NCBI GenBank assembly: GCA_032622095.1
Contig: CP136061.1
Location: 169,017,107 to 169,081,106, forward strand
Reading direction: 5' to 3'
DNA length: 64,000 nucleotides
Source: Siphonodentalium dalli
Lineage: Eukaryota; Mollusca; Scaphopoda; Gadilida; Siphonodentaliidae
A model generated the notes under the pieces. That model was not told the origin of the DNA and did no database searches. It saw nothing but the letters and a program-made list of their open reading frames with translations. Made by a program: the position numbers and the translations under genes. Below, in pieces: positions 35,459 through 46,744 of this stretch (position 1 is its first letter; each line of letters starts with the position of its first letter).

Positions 35459-35578
35459 TCTGTAATATTCCCAATGTCTGTAATACTAATAAGTCATTTA
35501 CGAAATAAAAATTATAAATTTGAGAGTTTCTCTCAAATTATAGTTTTATGAGTAAATGCACTTATTAGTATTACAGAC
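35459..35578. repeat. DIRS-B internal complementary region
   Basis: Its reverse complement equals the right outer end (ctctcaaatttataatttt) fused to the left outer start (tatttcgta...attacagacattggg). The fusion point is a T run corresponding to the TTT integration core. Confidence 0.92.
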
Positions 35579-35622
35579 CCTCCCACCTCCCCGCTTGAGG
35601 TTGGTTGTATTGCTTTCAGGCG

Positions 35623-35852
35623 GTTGAAAAACGCCAAATGGAAAGTGAGGAGTGAAGGTCACGGTGGACCACGTGACACAGCCCCAGCTGTGGTGGTCCG
35701 TGCGAATCATGTGAACTTTTTAGTTCACCTGCGGTTTAGAGCATGGCGAGTTATTTATAGCCATCCGGGAATTCCCAATGTCTGTAATACTAATAAGTGC
35801 ATTTACTCATTAAACTATAATTTGAGAGAAACTCTCAAATTTATAATTTTGA
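35623..35852 (-). repeat. DIRS-B right inverted terminal repeat
   Basis: Inverted partner of 30582-30771 with an extra ~65-bp outer part (gagagaaactctcaaa) shared only with the internal complementary region. Confidence 0.9.
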
Positions 35853-36074
35853 TCTTGCATTAGATTACTGAAAATTACTTGTACAAAGTTTCCAAAAAAA
35901 TTACCATTTCGCCAGGTGCAATGAAAACATGCCATGGCATTCCATAATTTTGTTGGGCGATTCACTAGACAAATTTAAAGAAAAGATCTATACCGTATTA
36001 CCAATAGTCAATACATGCCATAAACAAGGTATGCTGGCAAATGTCACATAGTCTATTCTAACATTTCTTTATCA

Positions 36075-36630
36075 CTTGAGGTTTTGCATCCCATCAAATC
36101 ATTGTCATGATATAATAACGTGCATTGTTGGACTAGCAAGTTAGCAACATCAATTCTCTTTCGTCCTAGAAAGTTCTAATATTATGCCAAGTTAGTTATC
36201 ATTGAAATCATATGTTATTTTAACATGTGACACCATATGGAATGTGATGTGTAACAATAAAGAGCGTTCCTTGTTTGATTAAATGTATGTCTAATGCATT
36301 TACATGTACTACATTTAAATTAAATTATTAAAGAGTTCTTATCTCATTATAGAATGTAAAAAAAGTTGAGGATTATGTCACTTTATCATATTGCTGTAAT
36401 GTATGTTTATATCTTTCCAGATGCCGAAACTTAAAACACGTAAGAAGATTACCATGAACAAGAATCATGCATGGAAAACAAATTCAACGCCGCCTCAGTA
36501 ATACCTGTAGGATACTCAGTGTGATGTTAATTCAGGATTCGTTGTTTTTAAATATTTTATGACTTTCTATATAAATGTCCCATCTCAAAAACACAGCTGA
36601 TGGGAGCCTATTCACAATAAAACAATGTCT
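36075..36630. repeat. Palindrome spacer (F'), inverted copy of 10738-11288
   Basis: It lies between the inner ends of the arms, which form a perfect 50-bp inverted repeat (36025-36074 against 36631-36680). Bases 36087 onward match the left outer flank in inverted orientation; the first 12 bp (cttgaggttttg) are unique. The frame MPKLKTRKKITMNKN begins at 36421 just after tttccag and ends 26 codons later; no homology is recognised. Confidence 0.8.
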
Positions 36631-36681
36631 TGATAAAGAAATGTTAGAATAGACTATGTGACATTTGCCAGCATACCTTGT

Positions 36682-39600
36682 TAGCTCAACTTTACTTTGT
36701 AAAGTTTGAGCTATTGCCATGGCTTTGTCGTCCGTCGTCCGTGTGTGCGTGTGTACGTAAGGCGTCAACAATAGAGGCTACAGGTCGTACCTTTGATCGG
36801 ATCATTATGAAATTTGTCATAGCTGTTGACATCAACATTTGTACCGGAATGATTCATTTTGGGGTCATTCGGAACAAAAACATGGCCGCCAGCGGCCATC
36901 TTAGATTTCAAAAATCAATCCATTAGCACGGGCTACAGGCCGTACTGTTCGTCTGATCGTCATGAAATTTGTCATTTATGTTAATATTGACATGTAGATG
37001 GGAACGAGTAATTTTGGGGTCATTCGGCCAAAAAACATGGCCGCCAGCAGCCATCTTCGATTTTACTCATTGCATGACTAAATCCTTTAGCACGGGCTAC
37101 AGGTCGTACCTTTAGTCAGATCATCATAAAATTTGTCATGGATGTTAACAATGACATGTAGATGGGAATGACTCATTTTTGGGTTATTCGGGCAAAAAAC
37201 ATGGCCGCCAGCAGCCATCTTGGATTTTACTCTTTGTATGACTAAATCCTTTAGCACGGGCTACAGGTCGTACCTTTAGTCTGATAATCATGAAATTTGT
37301 CATGGCTGTTGAAATTGGAATGTAGATGGGAACGAGTCATTTTGGGGTCATTCGGACAAAAAACATGGCCGCCAGTGGCCATCTTTGTTTTCAAAATTCA
37401 ATCAAATAGCACGGGCCACAGGTCGCACTGTTCGTCTGATCATCATGAAATTTGTCGTGGATGTTAATATTGACATGTAGATGGGAACGAGTTATTTTGG
37501 GGTCATTCGGCCCAAAAACATGGCCGCCAGCAGCCATCTTGGATTTTACTCTTTGTATGACTAAATTCTTTAGCACGGGCTACAGGTCGTACCTTTAGTC
37601 TGATCATCATAAAATTTGTCATGGATGTTAACAATGACATGTAGATGGGAATGAGTCATTTTTGGGTTATTCGGGCAAAAAACATGGCCGCCAGCAGCCA
37701 TCTTGGATTTTACTCTTTGTATGACTAAATCCTTTAGCACGGGCTACAGGTCGTACCTTTAGTCTGATAATCATGAAATTTGTCATGGCTGTTGAAATTG
37801 GAATGTAGATGGGAACGAGTCATTTTGGGGTCATTCGGACAAAAAACATGGCCGCCAGTGGCCATCTTTGTTTTCAAAATTCAATCAAATAGCACGGGCC
37901 ACAGGTCGCACTGTTCGTCTGATCTTCATGAAATTTGTCGTGGATGTTAATATTGACATGTTGATGGGAACGAGTTATTTTGGGGTCATTCGGCCCAAAA
38001 ACATGGCCGCCAGCAGCCATCTTGGATTTTACTCTTTGTATGACTAAATTCTTTAGCACGGGCTACAGGTCGTACCTTTAGTCTGATCATCATAAAATTT
38101 GTCATGGATGTTAACAATGACATGTAGATTGGAACGAGTCATTTTGGGGTCATTCGGCCAAAAAACATGGCCGCCAGCAGCCGTCTTGGATTTACTCTTT
38201 GCATGACTAAATCCTTTAGCACGGGCTACAGGTCCTACTTTTAGTCTGATCATCATAAAATTTGTCAATAATGTTAATAATCACATGTAGATGGGAACGA
38301 GTCATTTTGGGGTCATTCGGCCAAAAAACATGGCCGCCAGCAGCCATCTTGGATTTTACTCTTTGTATGACTAAATCCTTTAGCACGGGCTACAGGTCGT
38401 ACCTTTAGTCTGATCATCATAAAATTTGTCATGGCTGTTGATATTGGAATGTAGATGGGAACGAGTCATTTTGGGGTCATTCGGACAAAAAACATGGCCG
38501 CCAGCGGCCATCTTGGATTTCAAAATTTAATCCATTAGCACGGGCCACAGGTCGTACTGTTTGTCTGATCATCATGAAATTTGTCATGAATGATAATATT
38601 GACATGTAGAAAGGAACGAGTAATTTTGGGGTCATTCGGCCAAAAAACATGGTCGCCAGCAGCCATCTTGGATTTTACTCTTTGTATGACTAAATCCTTT
38701 AGCACAGGCTACAGGTCGTACATTTAGTCTGATCATCATAAAATTTGTCATGGCTGTTGAAATTGGAATGTAGATGGGAACGAGTCATTTTGGGGTCATT
38801 CGGACAAAAAACATGGCCGCCAGCAGCCATCTTGCATTTAAAAATTTAATCCATTAGCACGGGCCACAGTTAGTACTGTTCGTCTGATCATCATGAAATT
38901 TGTCATGGATGTTAATATTGACATGTAGATGGGAACGAGTACTTTTGGGGTCATTTGGCCGAAAAACATGGCCGCCAGCAGCCATCTTGGATTTCACTCT
39001 TTGTATGACTAAATCCTTTAGCACGGGCTACAGGTTGTATCTTTAGTCTGATCATCATAAAATTTGTCATGAATGTTAATAATGACATGTAGATGGGAAC
39101 GAGTCATTTTGGGGTCATTCGGCCAAAAAACATGGCCGCCAGCAGCCATCTTGGATTTTACTCTTTGTATGACTAAATCCTTTAGCACGGGCTACAGGTC
39201 GTACCTTTAGTCTGATCATCATAAAAATTTTCATGGCTGTTGAAATTGGAATGTAAATGGGAACGAGTCATTTTGGGGTCATTCGGACAAAAAACATTGC
39301 CGCTAGCAGCCATCTTGGATTTCAAAATTTAATCCATTAGCACGGGCCACAGGTCGTACTGTTCGTCTGATCATCATGAAATTTGTCATGGATGTTAATA
39401 TTGACATGTAGATGGGAACGAGTAATTTTGGGTGTCATTTGGCCAAAAACATGGCCGCCAGCAGCCATCTTGGATTTTACTCTTTGTATGACTAAATTCT
39501 TTAGCACGGGCTACAGGTCGTACCTTTATTCTGATCATCATAAAATTTGTCATGGTTCTTAACAATGACATGTAGATGGGAACGAGTAATTTTGGGGTCA

Positions 39601-40198
39601 ATCGGCCAAAAAACATGGTCGCCAGCAGCCATCTTGGATTTTACTCTTTGTATGACTAAATCCTTTAGCACGGGCTACAGGTTGTACCTTTAGTCTGATC
39701 ATCATAAAATTTGTCATGAATGTTAATAATGACATGTAGATGGGAACGAGTCATTTTGGGGTCATTTGGCCAAAAAACATGGCCGCCAGCAGCCAACTTG
39801 GATTTTACCCTTTGTATGACTAAATCCTTTACCACGGGCTACAGGTCGTACCTTTAGTCTGATTTCGGGGTCATTCGGACAAAAAACATGGCCGCCAGTG
39901 GCCATCTTGGATTTCAAAATTTAATCCATTAGCACGGGCCACAGGTCGTACCTTTAGTCTGATCGTCATAAAATTTGTCATTGATGTTAACGATGACATG
40001 TAGATGGGAACGACTCATTTTGGGGTCATTCGGCTGAAAACATGGCCGCCAGCAGCCATCTTGGATTTTACTTTTCTCTTCATGTCTATAAACTAGTATT
40101 AGACATTCAACTTTCCACATTCCTAATCGCTCCATTGACTGTAATATATTAAATTATTCCCTTTCCAAGTTGAGCTACAGTGTCATTGACACTTTCAT
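36682..40198 (+). mobile_element. Helentron-like element HINE-2 with ~21-unit array
   Basis: Same ends as HINE-1: tagctcaactt at the start, aagttgagct at 40167-40176, then the agtgtc-att-gacact hairpin and cactttcat. The left arm at 36013-36026 shows the empty site ccttgt/ttatggcatg (read in inverse), again T/T with no duplication. The core has about 21 units of ~160 bp with gctacaggtcgtacctttag, gacatgtagatgggaacgag and aacatggccgccagc. A 483-bp block of three units is itself duplicated (compare 37391-37576 with 37874-38059). No protein is encoded; minus-strand frames of 60-80 codons are by-products of the repeat. Confidence 0.85.
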
Positions 40199-40250
40199 TT
40201 ATGGCATGTATTGTCTATTGGTAACACAGTATAGATCTTTTCTTTAAGTT

Positions 40251-40615
40251 TGTATTGAACAGGTATGTTAGATTGAAAAAGAAAAGAAAATATGTGCACT
40301 AACCTTTGACAATCTAGATATAGATTCTAAGGTTAGTCTAGCTGTTGTAAAAATATTCACACCTAATTACTACTTTAATATGAATTGAGTAATAATGTAA
40401 GTGTGACATTTGTTTCAACAATGATGTCAAAACACTTTGACTGTTTAACGCATGTGAAGCACAACTGTCAATGAAAATATCCCAAACAAAACTTGCAAGA
40501 TTGTGTGTTTATTATTATATAAGACACATTTAATTTTAAGTTAATTCCATGGTACATTACAAGTAAAACATTTCCAATATTATATAAAGCTAAATTGGCC
40601 ACTGGGTTTTGTTGA
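40251..40615. other. ~365-bp segment present only in the right arm
   Basis: The left arm joins the flanks directly at 35973-35977. The direct repeat TTTGT stands at both ends of the segment, so it is either a deletion in the left arm through 5-bp microhomology or an insertion with 5-bp duplication. No inverted ends or coding. Confidence 0.6.
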
Positions 40616-41497
40616 ATTTGTCTAGTGAATCGCCCAACAAAATTATGGAATGCCATGGCATGTTTTCATTGCACCTGGCGAAATGGTAAAATTTTTGGAA
40701 ACTTTGTACAAGTAATTTTCGGTAATCTAATGCAAGATCAAACTGAAATTGCTTAGATTGTAGGAATACTGTCTTATGAACACAAACAGACTTGTCTGGT
40801 CGAAATTATATGAAGCAATCTACCTTTTTTATGATTAGATAGGAACCATCTATTTCTACTGAAAAATAAGTCGAAATTAGGATACACAACCGATCTTTTG
40901 ATACTTAGGTAAAAGTTTTGCAGTTTCATGAACGTAACCGACATTTTCTGGAAAATCAATTATTAAGAAACTTTAGGAGCACACAATTTATCCCACACGA
41001 CCAATTACGTTTATTTAATTGAAGAAAAATTAAATGTTCGTAGTTTTCCCATTGTTCGTTGACAATCAAAGCAACGAGAACATTCGACGAATAAAGCCAT
41101 TGAATTTACGTTTCTGCGGTCAGAAAACATTAATTAACTACAATCAAAACATACAACCAAACACGAAGAAAAGACTTATTCTCTAAATAAAACATGTTAC
41201 TTACTTATTATTGGAATTATTCACACTTATGTATTCCACAGAACAACAAAACAGGTACTGCAAACATCGTCTGAAATGAGATCTCGTCAATTCCCGTAGC
41301 GTTCGCGATATCTCCACGATGCGTAATATAGGGCCAGCACTCTCAGTCTCGCATACTCTGGATTAACGTACTTGGTCACACGAAACTGAATCAGATGTGA
41401 ATTCTATATTGTTTCGTTATCCGGAACTGGGAAAATCAGTCTTCTCAACACAAAGTATGTTTTGTTGGTAAGAATTGATTTGACTGCAAACACTTTT

Positions 41498-42443
41498 TAT
41501 ACGCCCTTTTGAAAAAAAGGCCGTATTATAGTATTGGTCTGTCCGTCCGGGCGTCCGTTAACCTGTTGTCCGGATGATAACTTTAGTTAGAGTGAACCAA
41601 AATTAGTAAAATTTGGTATGTGGGTTTATTAGCCGAAAAGTAAGTTCAAGTTCGAATTTGGGTTCCGCCCGCCAATTTTCACCGTAGTTATGCCCCTTAT
41701 TTAACGTTTTTTGACTTAGAAAATCCTTGAAATTTGTTGTCCGGATGATAACTTTAGAATAGTTTATCGGAATGAATCCAAATTTGGTATATTACTTTCT
41801 CCCACCAAAACACAGGTCAAGTTCGAACTTGTGTTCTGTCCGACCATTTTTGGCAGAGTTATGCCCCTTTTTCGACTCAGAAAATTCAGTTTTTCTTATG
41901 TTTTTTGGTTTCCGGATGATAACTCGATTTTGGAATGTTTATACGCAAAACCCGTATTTTTGTGGATTACATATATCGAAATACAGCTCAAGTCCGAATT
42001 TCGTTTTAATCCGATAATTTTTGCGAGAGTTATGGCCCCTTTTTTGACGTAATTTGACTTAGAAAATCCATGAAATTTGTTGTCCGGATGATAACTTTAG
42101 TTAGAGTGAACCGATTTCAATCAAATTTGGTATGTGGGTTTATTAGGAGAAAAGACAGCTCAAGTTCGAATTTGGGTTCCGTCCGCCAATTTTCACCGGA
42201 GTTGTGCCCCTTATTTGACGTAATTTGACTTAGAAAATCCCTGAAATTTGTTGTCCGCATGATAACTTTACTAGAGCTTATCGGATTCAATGATAATTTG
42301 GTATATTACTTTCTCCCACCAAAACACAGGTCAAGTTCAAATTTGAGTTCGTCCGCCAATTTTTACCAGAGTTATGCCCCTTTTTTATCAGTTTCCGCCG
42401 ACCCAAGATAGGGCGTATATTGCACGCCCAGCATAGCTCTTGT
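41498..42443. mobile_element. Helentron-like element HINE-3, right arm only
   Basis: The 946-bp element starts tatacgccct; the inverse agggcgtata recurs near 42401-42410, short of the end, followed by a potential gggcgt-acgccc hairpin and agctcttg. The left arm near 29830 has the empty site with six T residues; the counts fit insertion inside the T run with no duplication. Internal units of ~160-190 bp carry tgtccggatgataacttta, aatttggtat and agttatgcccc. Its sequence is unrelated to HINE-1/2, but the layout is the same. Confidence 0.72.
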
Positions 42444-44034
42444 TTGCTATAATAGGGTAAACATGTGTGTACAAATCGCGATCTTTTGTTTCAGAATTGA
42501 AAATATATTTATCGAGATATTTGGTTCCAAAATAAATTCCGACTTTTAAAAACTCCCCTAAATTCATTTCCGCTTTAATGACGGTTTAGAAATACGTGGA
42601 TTGCTAGCAGCAAAAACGTTTTATTGTGATAGTTTTGCTTCTATTTGTTCTTCAAGAAGATAAATTATCGGAATATTGTTGAAGAAAGTGAACTAACAGG
42701 GTTTACATTGACAATTTTGACAAAAACGGCAAGTGTTATCCGTAACTAGGAAATATCAGGAACTGGGAAATTGACTGTATTAGAGTTACTCCCCATTATA
42801 CAGAAAACTGGTGCTCGTTATTATTATAGTTATATTATTTATTGTTAAATTATGCTGATCAAATGAAAATAATTCAACTCAAACAACTGAACATGTGGTA
42901 AAAAGGTGACCATCAATAAAAAACAGACTAGGATATACCACCACATCGGGGTCAAACTATCAACAAAGGGGTAATCAGGTATTAAATGCCTCGCTGCTCT
43001 GACAACCGTGACACATCAAGCTTGCTGTCCATGCCAGCGATTTAAGTGACCAGTACAGTTGTGGTCGAAACAACTTGATGTGTGCGCGTATGCAATATAT
43101 AACCCCAACAGGCACATATGCCGAATGTGACAATTTAACACAAGTGAAGTATTTCCCACTACCAGTGTGGTAAAATGCACAATGTGAAAAAACCTCTCCA
43201 AGCGAAGTAAAATAAAAACGCACAAACCTCGTAATCGAAGTTGTGAGCACAGTCAGAACATTTGTTCAAACAAGACAGTCAATGACTGTGGGTCGCCCAC
43301 CAGACTGTAAAGACTGAGAAGACTACAAGAGTCAGTACTTGATCACAACTGTATGACAATAATAAAAAAGTTTTTCAAATTTCATAAAATTATTGTTTTA
43401 ATTGTTTCTAATTAAATTCTGCAGTATATATCTGATTTTTAATTCTTTTAAAGACGTTTGAACATTAAAATGATGAAATAAGTTTGTAAACAAAACCAGA
43501 TCCGCAGCGAAATCCAAAATGGCCGACAATTTCAGAAAAATATTTTTAGACAATCATTTACATGAAAAATCTGCATTTTACCAGTGCATTAACTAATTTA
43601 AACATGATAGTATGACAACCTGACATTACAATAAAGATTATGTGTACTTTAGATTGTTTTTTTAATTGTCAAAATTGCCGTTTTTGTTGATTGAATCACA
43701 TATTTTTCAAGGTAAAAACGTAAAAGTCACTAAAACAAACGGCGTGTTTAGTGTAAACATATTTGTATTTCCAAATCCAACATAACATAATATACAGATG
43801 ATACAAATATGCATAAATAGAAGAGATAATGTATGGAAATGAGGATCAGACAACAAGCCCGAGGGCTTATATGAAGTCTTCTCCTCTTTGGCGACATGCC
43901 CCTTCCCCAATAAGTGAGGGAGGGGTATCGATCAGACAGGAAAGGATAGAAATAATGTTTTTTACAGGAGAAGTAACTAAGTTTGAGTTGGGGATGGAAA
44001 CAGCGGGAAGATAGTGTTAGGGATAACAGGAGGC

Positions 44035-44066
<32 letters not shown>

Positions 44067-44390
44067 GGGGGTGAGAAAGTAGAGGGGGACATAATTTTCA
44101 ATAATTGAGTTGTTGCATGATAAAATGATGCTCGTAGTAATATGCATGCGTCAGGCTTCATGGGAGGGGGTCAATCGCAATGGCCAATTCCTATTTCAAT
44201 GGGGTTCACTGTGTATATCGCTGCATTCTTCATGTGGAATCATTTCACGTATATACAGGATAGTGACAAGTAAGTAACTTACAAAATAATCGTTATCGGA
44301 AGACATTTAGTACTACATATATAATGGGGAACATTGTGCTGCCGCATAACGCTGCCGGAATCCAAAGCAATTTGTTACCCATACAGATCA
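42444..44390 (-). other. Right-arm mirror of 25020-29835, no gene
   Basis: It contains the mirror of the ~300-bp repeat (42980-43270), the CR1-like LINE 3' untranslated region with a GA microsatellite (44034-44066), and otherwise AT-rich unique sequence. Confidence 0.55.
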
Positions 44391-44399
44391 TGGAAATCT

Positions 44400-44856
44400 T
44401 TTTGTTCTCATAATATATGTCTGTACTGCATTAAATATTTGTTTGTTTTCGCGAAGACTAAGCTCCCTTGACCCCCGCATTAGTGTATTCTCAGATAAGG
44501 CAACATTTGGTAGGGAGTCATATAGTTCTCTTCTGGGCTCTTGATAAAATGTACATTCAAAGAGATAGTGGTAAGTTGTCTAAAATTCCCCACATAAACA
44601 GAAGGGGGGAATTTTTACATGGTTATCTGTCAGGTCACCACTCAGGTGGCTGCAGTTCAATCTTAACCGGGTATGGAGGATATGAGATTTACGACATTTA
44701 CTATGATAAAAATAGGCAGGTGGACGTATATTGTCACTGTTCAGTTCCTTTTTGAAGTCTTCGATTGTACTGCTGCTCTTTGTAGTTTCTGACAGTTTGT
44801 TCCATTCGGTAATTGCAGATGGTAAAAAAGAATCCATATAATAGTCATAATTAATA
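44400..44856 (-). pseudogene. CR1-like LINE C-terminus, right arm (3' fragment)
   Basis: Minus-strand continuation of the right-arm LINE after DIRS-C. It reads MDSFLPSAITEWNKLSETTK, then HTRLRLNCSHLSGDL and CLCGEF, where a TAG stands for the GAG of the left copy. The last frame, YHYLFECTF, lacks the small insertion found in the left arm. Confidence 0.82.
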
Positions 44857-44859
44857 TTT

Positions 44860-45040
44860 TATTTCGTAACGACTTATTCAAACCAGATACCATTAGGATT
44901 CCAATCCAGCGTGTCCCTTTAAATCGCAATATATAGATAGAAGCACTTTTTCGTTATGCGCATGCGCAACGAAACTTCTGGATTCTAACTCTCGTGGAAC
45001 GAGATCCCACGTGCTATTCCATCTTTAATTTCGGCGTCCG
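44860..45040 (+). repeat. DIRS-C left inverted terminal repeat
   Basis: Pairs with 51732-51945 through cttattcaaaccagatacc, gcgcatgcgcaacgaaac and acgagatcccacgtgc. Confidence 0.9.
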
Positions 45041-45144
45041 CCAGAAACATCGCAATTTGACTTGCTCCGTTATTTTGAAACGGAATTAGTGTTTTTAACA
45101 CGCTATTATTAAAGCAATGGAACTAAATCCGAACTGCTTGAAAC

Positions 45145-45590
45145 GTGATAATAATGAACGAACGTTCGCGACAGTTCGTCGTCACTGCATACTTCAGATT
45201 TGAACGATGCAATTCTGAGTTTATTCTTCCTTCACTACCGGCTTCAGAATCAGAGTTGAAACGTGTTTTTAAAAGAATTAACAACCGTTTCACGACAGTT
45301 AATTGTCACAGCAATCTTCCGATTGAAACATGAAATCTCACCTCCGAGATGAGATGAACACGAGTCCTGACTCAATCGGGGAAGACCTGGTATATGAGCA
45401 CGACTCTCACTGGCAGATATCTGAATCTGATGAAATGACGATTCTGACTCTGAAGTTTGATACAATTTCCTTTGCATTTTTTGCAAGTCACATAACTTCT
45501 ATTGGAGTACTAACGAGATTACCTCACACAGGGAAGGACCAGGACCTGAGGACTCTTGTCATCTTCATCACCATATTTATTGACAGATGA
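45145..45590 (+). pseudogene. DIRS-C Gag-like remnant
   Basis: Two short frames follow the left terminal repeat: 45145-45333, and 45330-45590 with acidic text SPDSIGEDLVYEHDSHW. Position matches Gag of DIRS-B; no direct sequence match is visible. Confidence 0.35.
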
Positions 45591-45599
45591 TTCGCTAGT

Positions 45600-46480
45600 T
45601 GTATGGTGCAACTGTCGGAGGATAATGCAGACACTGAAATATTGTCCAATGTACCAAACTGTCATGATACCGGAAAGCACGAAACTAATTTCCAATCATT
45701 ACGTGCATACAGAGTTTTGAGGCATTCTTGTTGACCTGACCAAAACTACTATTTCTGTGACTTCGTCCAATGACAATTCTGTTGCATTTAATTTCCCGCG
45801 CATGGGTCATGACACAGAAGAATTTCGGACAGTGCCATACTCTCAATCGTTTGAAGAGAATGGGGTACTTCTATAACTTTATAGATATTGTTCGGTTGAG
45901 CCGATGACTTTCGACATCCAACAGAACCCACATTACGAGATACTGATCCCTTATACCGACAACAGGTATGTAGTTAACTTTGGGATGTATGACTTCTTGA
46001 GATCACCAGAGGATGACTGTGGTCATCAGATCAAGGTCATTTAGTATGTCAAATACGGCTGGGGCTCTCTGACACACGGGGTGTCAATATGCCGAGCTCT
46101 GTCAGACACTGAACTTGATGACGTCGTTAAACGTCGATGCTTCTATTAAACCTTCCACTATCTGGAAGTATTTCTATGAAGGTTACCGTACCGTACTTTG
46201 TAACATCATAATCAAATTCTAGGCAACTAACAACAAGCTGTTAGGGAAAGGTTAACTCAAGGTACTGCCCACTCTGACCTGGGGTTACTGATTGGACTTC
46301 CTCAATTTCTTGAATCCGACCAACTCGAGTGAACATCGACAATTGGTGGCACGGAAAATTCACATTAGAACCGGTTACATCTCTATCAACTGGGTTTTAC
46401 CGTCCACGGTTCCCAGTAAAACAAAATGGACCGATTCGTTGTACGTCTAGTATAATGAACCATAAATATATAAGAAGCAA
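45600..46480. other. DIRS-C interior, decayed
   Basis: No frame longer than about 60 codons. Probably former Gag/RT sequence; nothing can be assigned. Confidence 0.35.
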
Positions 46481-46517
46481 ATTTGATTTTTGAGACAATG
46501 CAAATATTTTTGAGATT

Positions 46518-46597
46518 GGGTGGGATACGAACCCCGGCCCGACGGCGAGCGCGCCTTGCGACTCAAAGTCCGACGTCAATACCACACGGCCACCGAA
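46518..46597 (-). repeat. tRNA-derived SINE head (candidate)
   Basis: On the minus strand, a B-box-like ggttcgtatcc (46523-46533) lies 48 bp downstream of an A-box-like tggccgtgtgg (46582-46592), with a GC-rich segment between. Spacing and motifs fit an RNA polymerase III internal promoter. Arms do not fold into a clean tRNA, so this is a SINE or tRNA pseudogene nested in DIRS-C. Body and tail limits are unknown. Confidence 0.5.
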
Positions 46598-46684
46598 GCA
46601 ACCCCAAAAAAGGAAGCTCGAATGGCCGCTGTATTCCGACGTCGCACTTAGGACACTATATTCACATTTTAAGGTCTCTATATA

Positions 46685-46737
46685 TATGTATATAGGAGGT
46701 ATGGCACAGCTGCTGTGCCATACCTCCTATATACATA
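46685..46737. repeat. Perfect hairpin, 25-bp arms, 3-nt loop
   Basis: The arms contain ggaggtatggcacag and its exact complement ctgtgccatacctcc around a ctg loop. It lies about 90 bp from the SINE candidate. Confidence 0.92.
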
Positions 46738-46744
46738 AATATAT

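Larger units (their letters stand above)
30582..35852 (+). mobile_element. DIRS-B: near-complete DIRS-type retrotransposon
   Basis: A 5.27-kb element carrying, in order, Gag, RT-RNase H, methyltransferase-like and tyrosine-recombinase regions. It is bounded by inverted terminal repeats (30582-30771; 35623-35852), with an internal complementary region at 35459-35578. The right palindrome arm near 40735 holds the empty site ttcagtttgatc; a TTT lies at both junctions, as expected if the recombinase joins a circular DNA at a TTT core with no staggered duplication. At least five frame breaks make it non-autonomous as sequenced, though some may be sequence errors. Most intact of the three DIRS copies here. 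Confidence 0.93.
11290..36074 (+). repeat. Left arm of 48-kb palindrome
   Basis: Long stretches recur in reverse complement in 36631-59531. Paired landmarks include 11290-11470 with 59350-59531, 12325-12578 with 58237-58490, 13719-13943 with 57352-57576, 16148-16336 with 56825-57013, 17330-17494 with 55653-55830, 21084-24019 with 52711-55649, 24556-26682 with 42870-44856, 29416-30578 with 40735-42868, 35853-35975 with 40612-40735, and 36020-36074 with 36631-36681. Left-only insertions are 13062-13442, 14080-15945, 17497-21081, 26684-29413 and 30582-35852. The outer limit is a sharp change at 11289/11290. Confidence 0.93.

Noticed and set aside
30582-35852. LTR retrotransposon
   Set aside because: The termini are inverted, not direct; there is no protease or DDE integrase; a tyrosine recombinase and an internal complementary region are present.
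36025-36680. MITE with 50-bp perfect terminal inverted repeats
   Set aside because: The 50-bp inverted repeats are the innermost parts of the palindrome arms: removing HINE-2 restores continuity with the right arm, and no target duplication flanks them.
46518-46597. Functional tRNA gene
   Set aside because: The A-box has a mismatch and the acceptor and T stems do not pair cleanly; a SINE or tRNA pseudogene is likelier.
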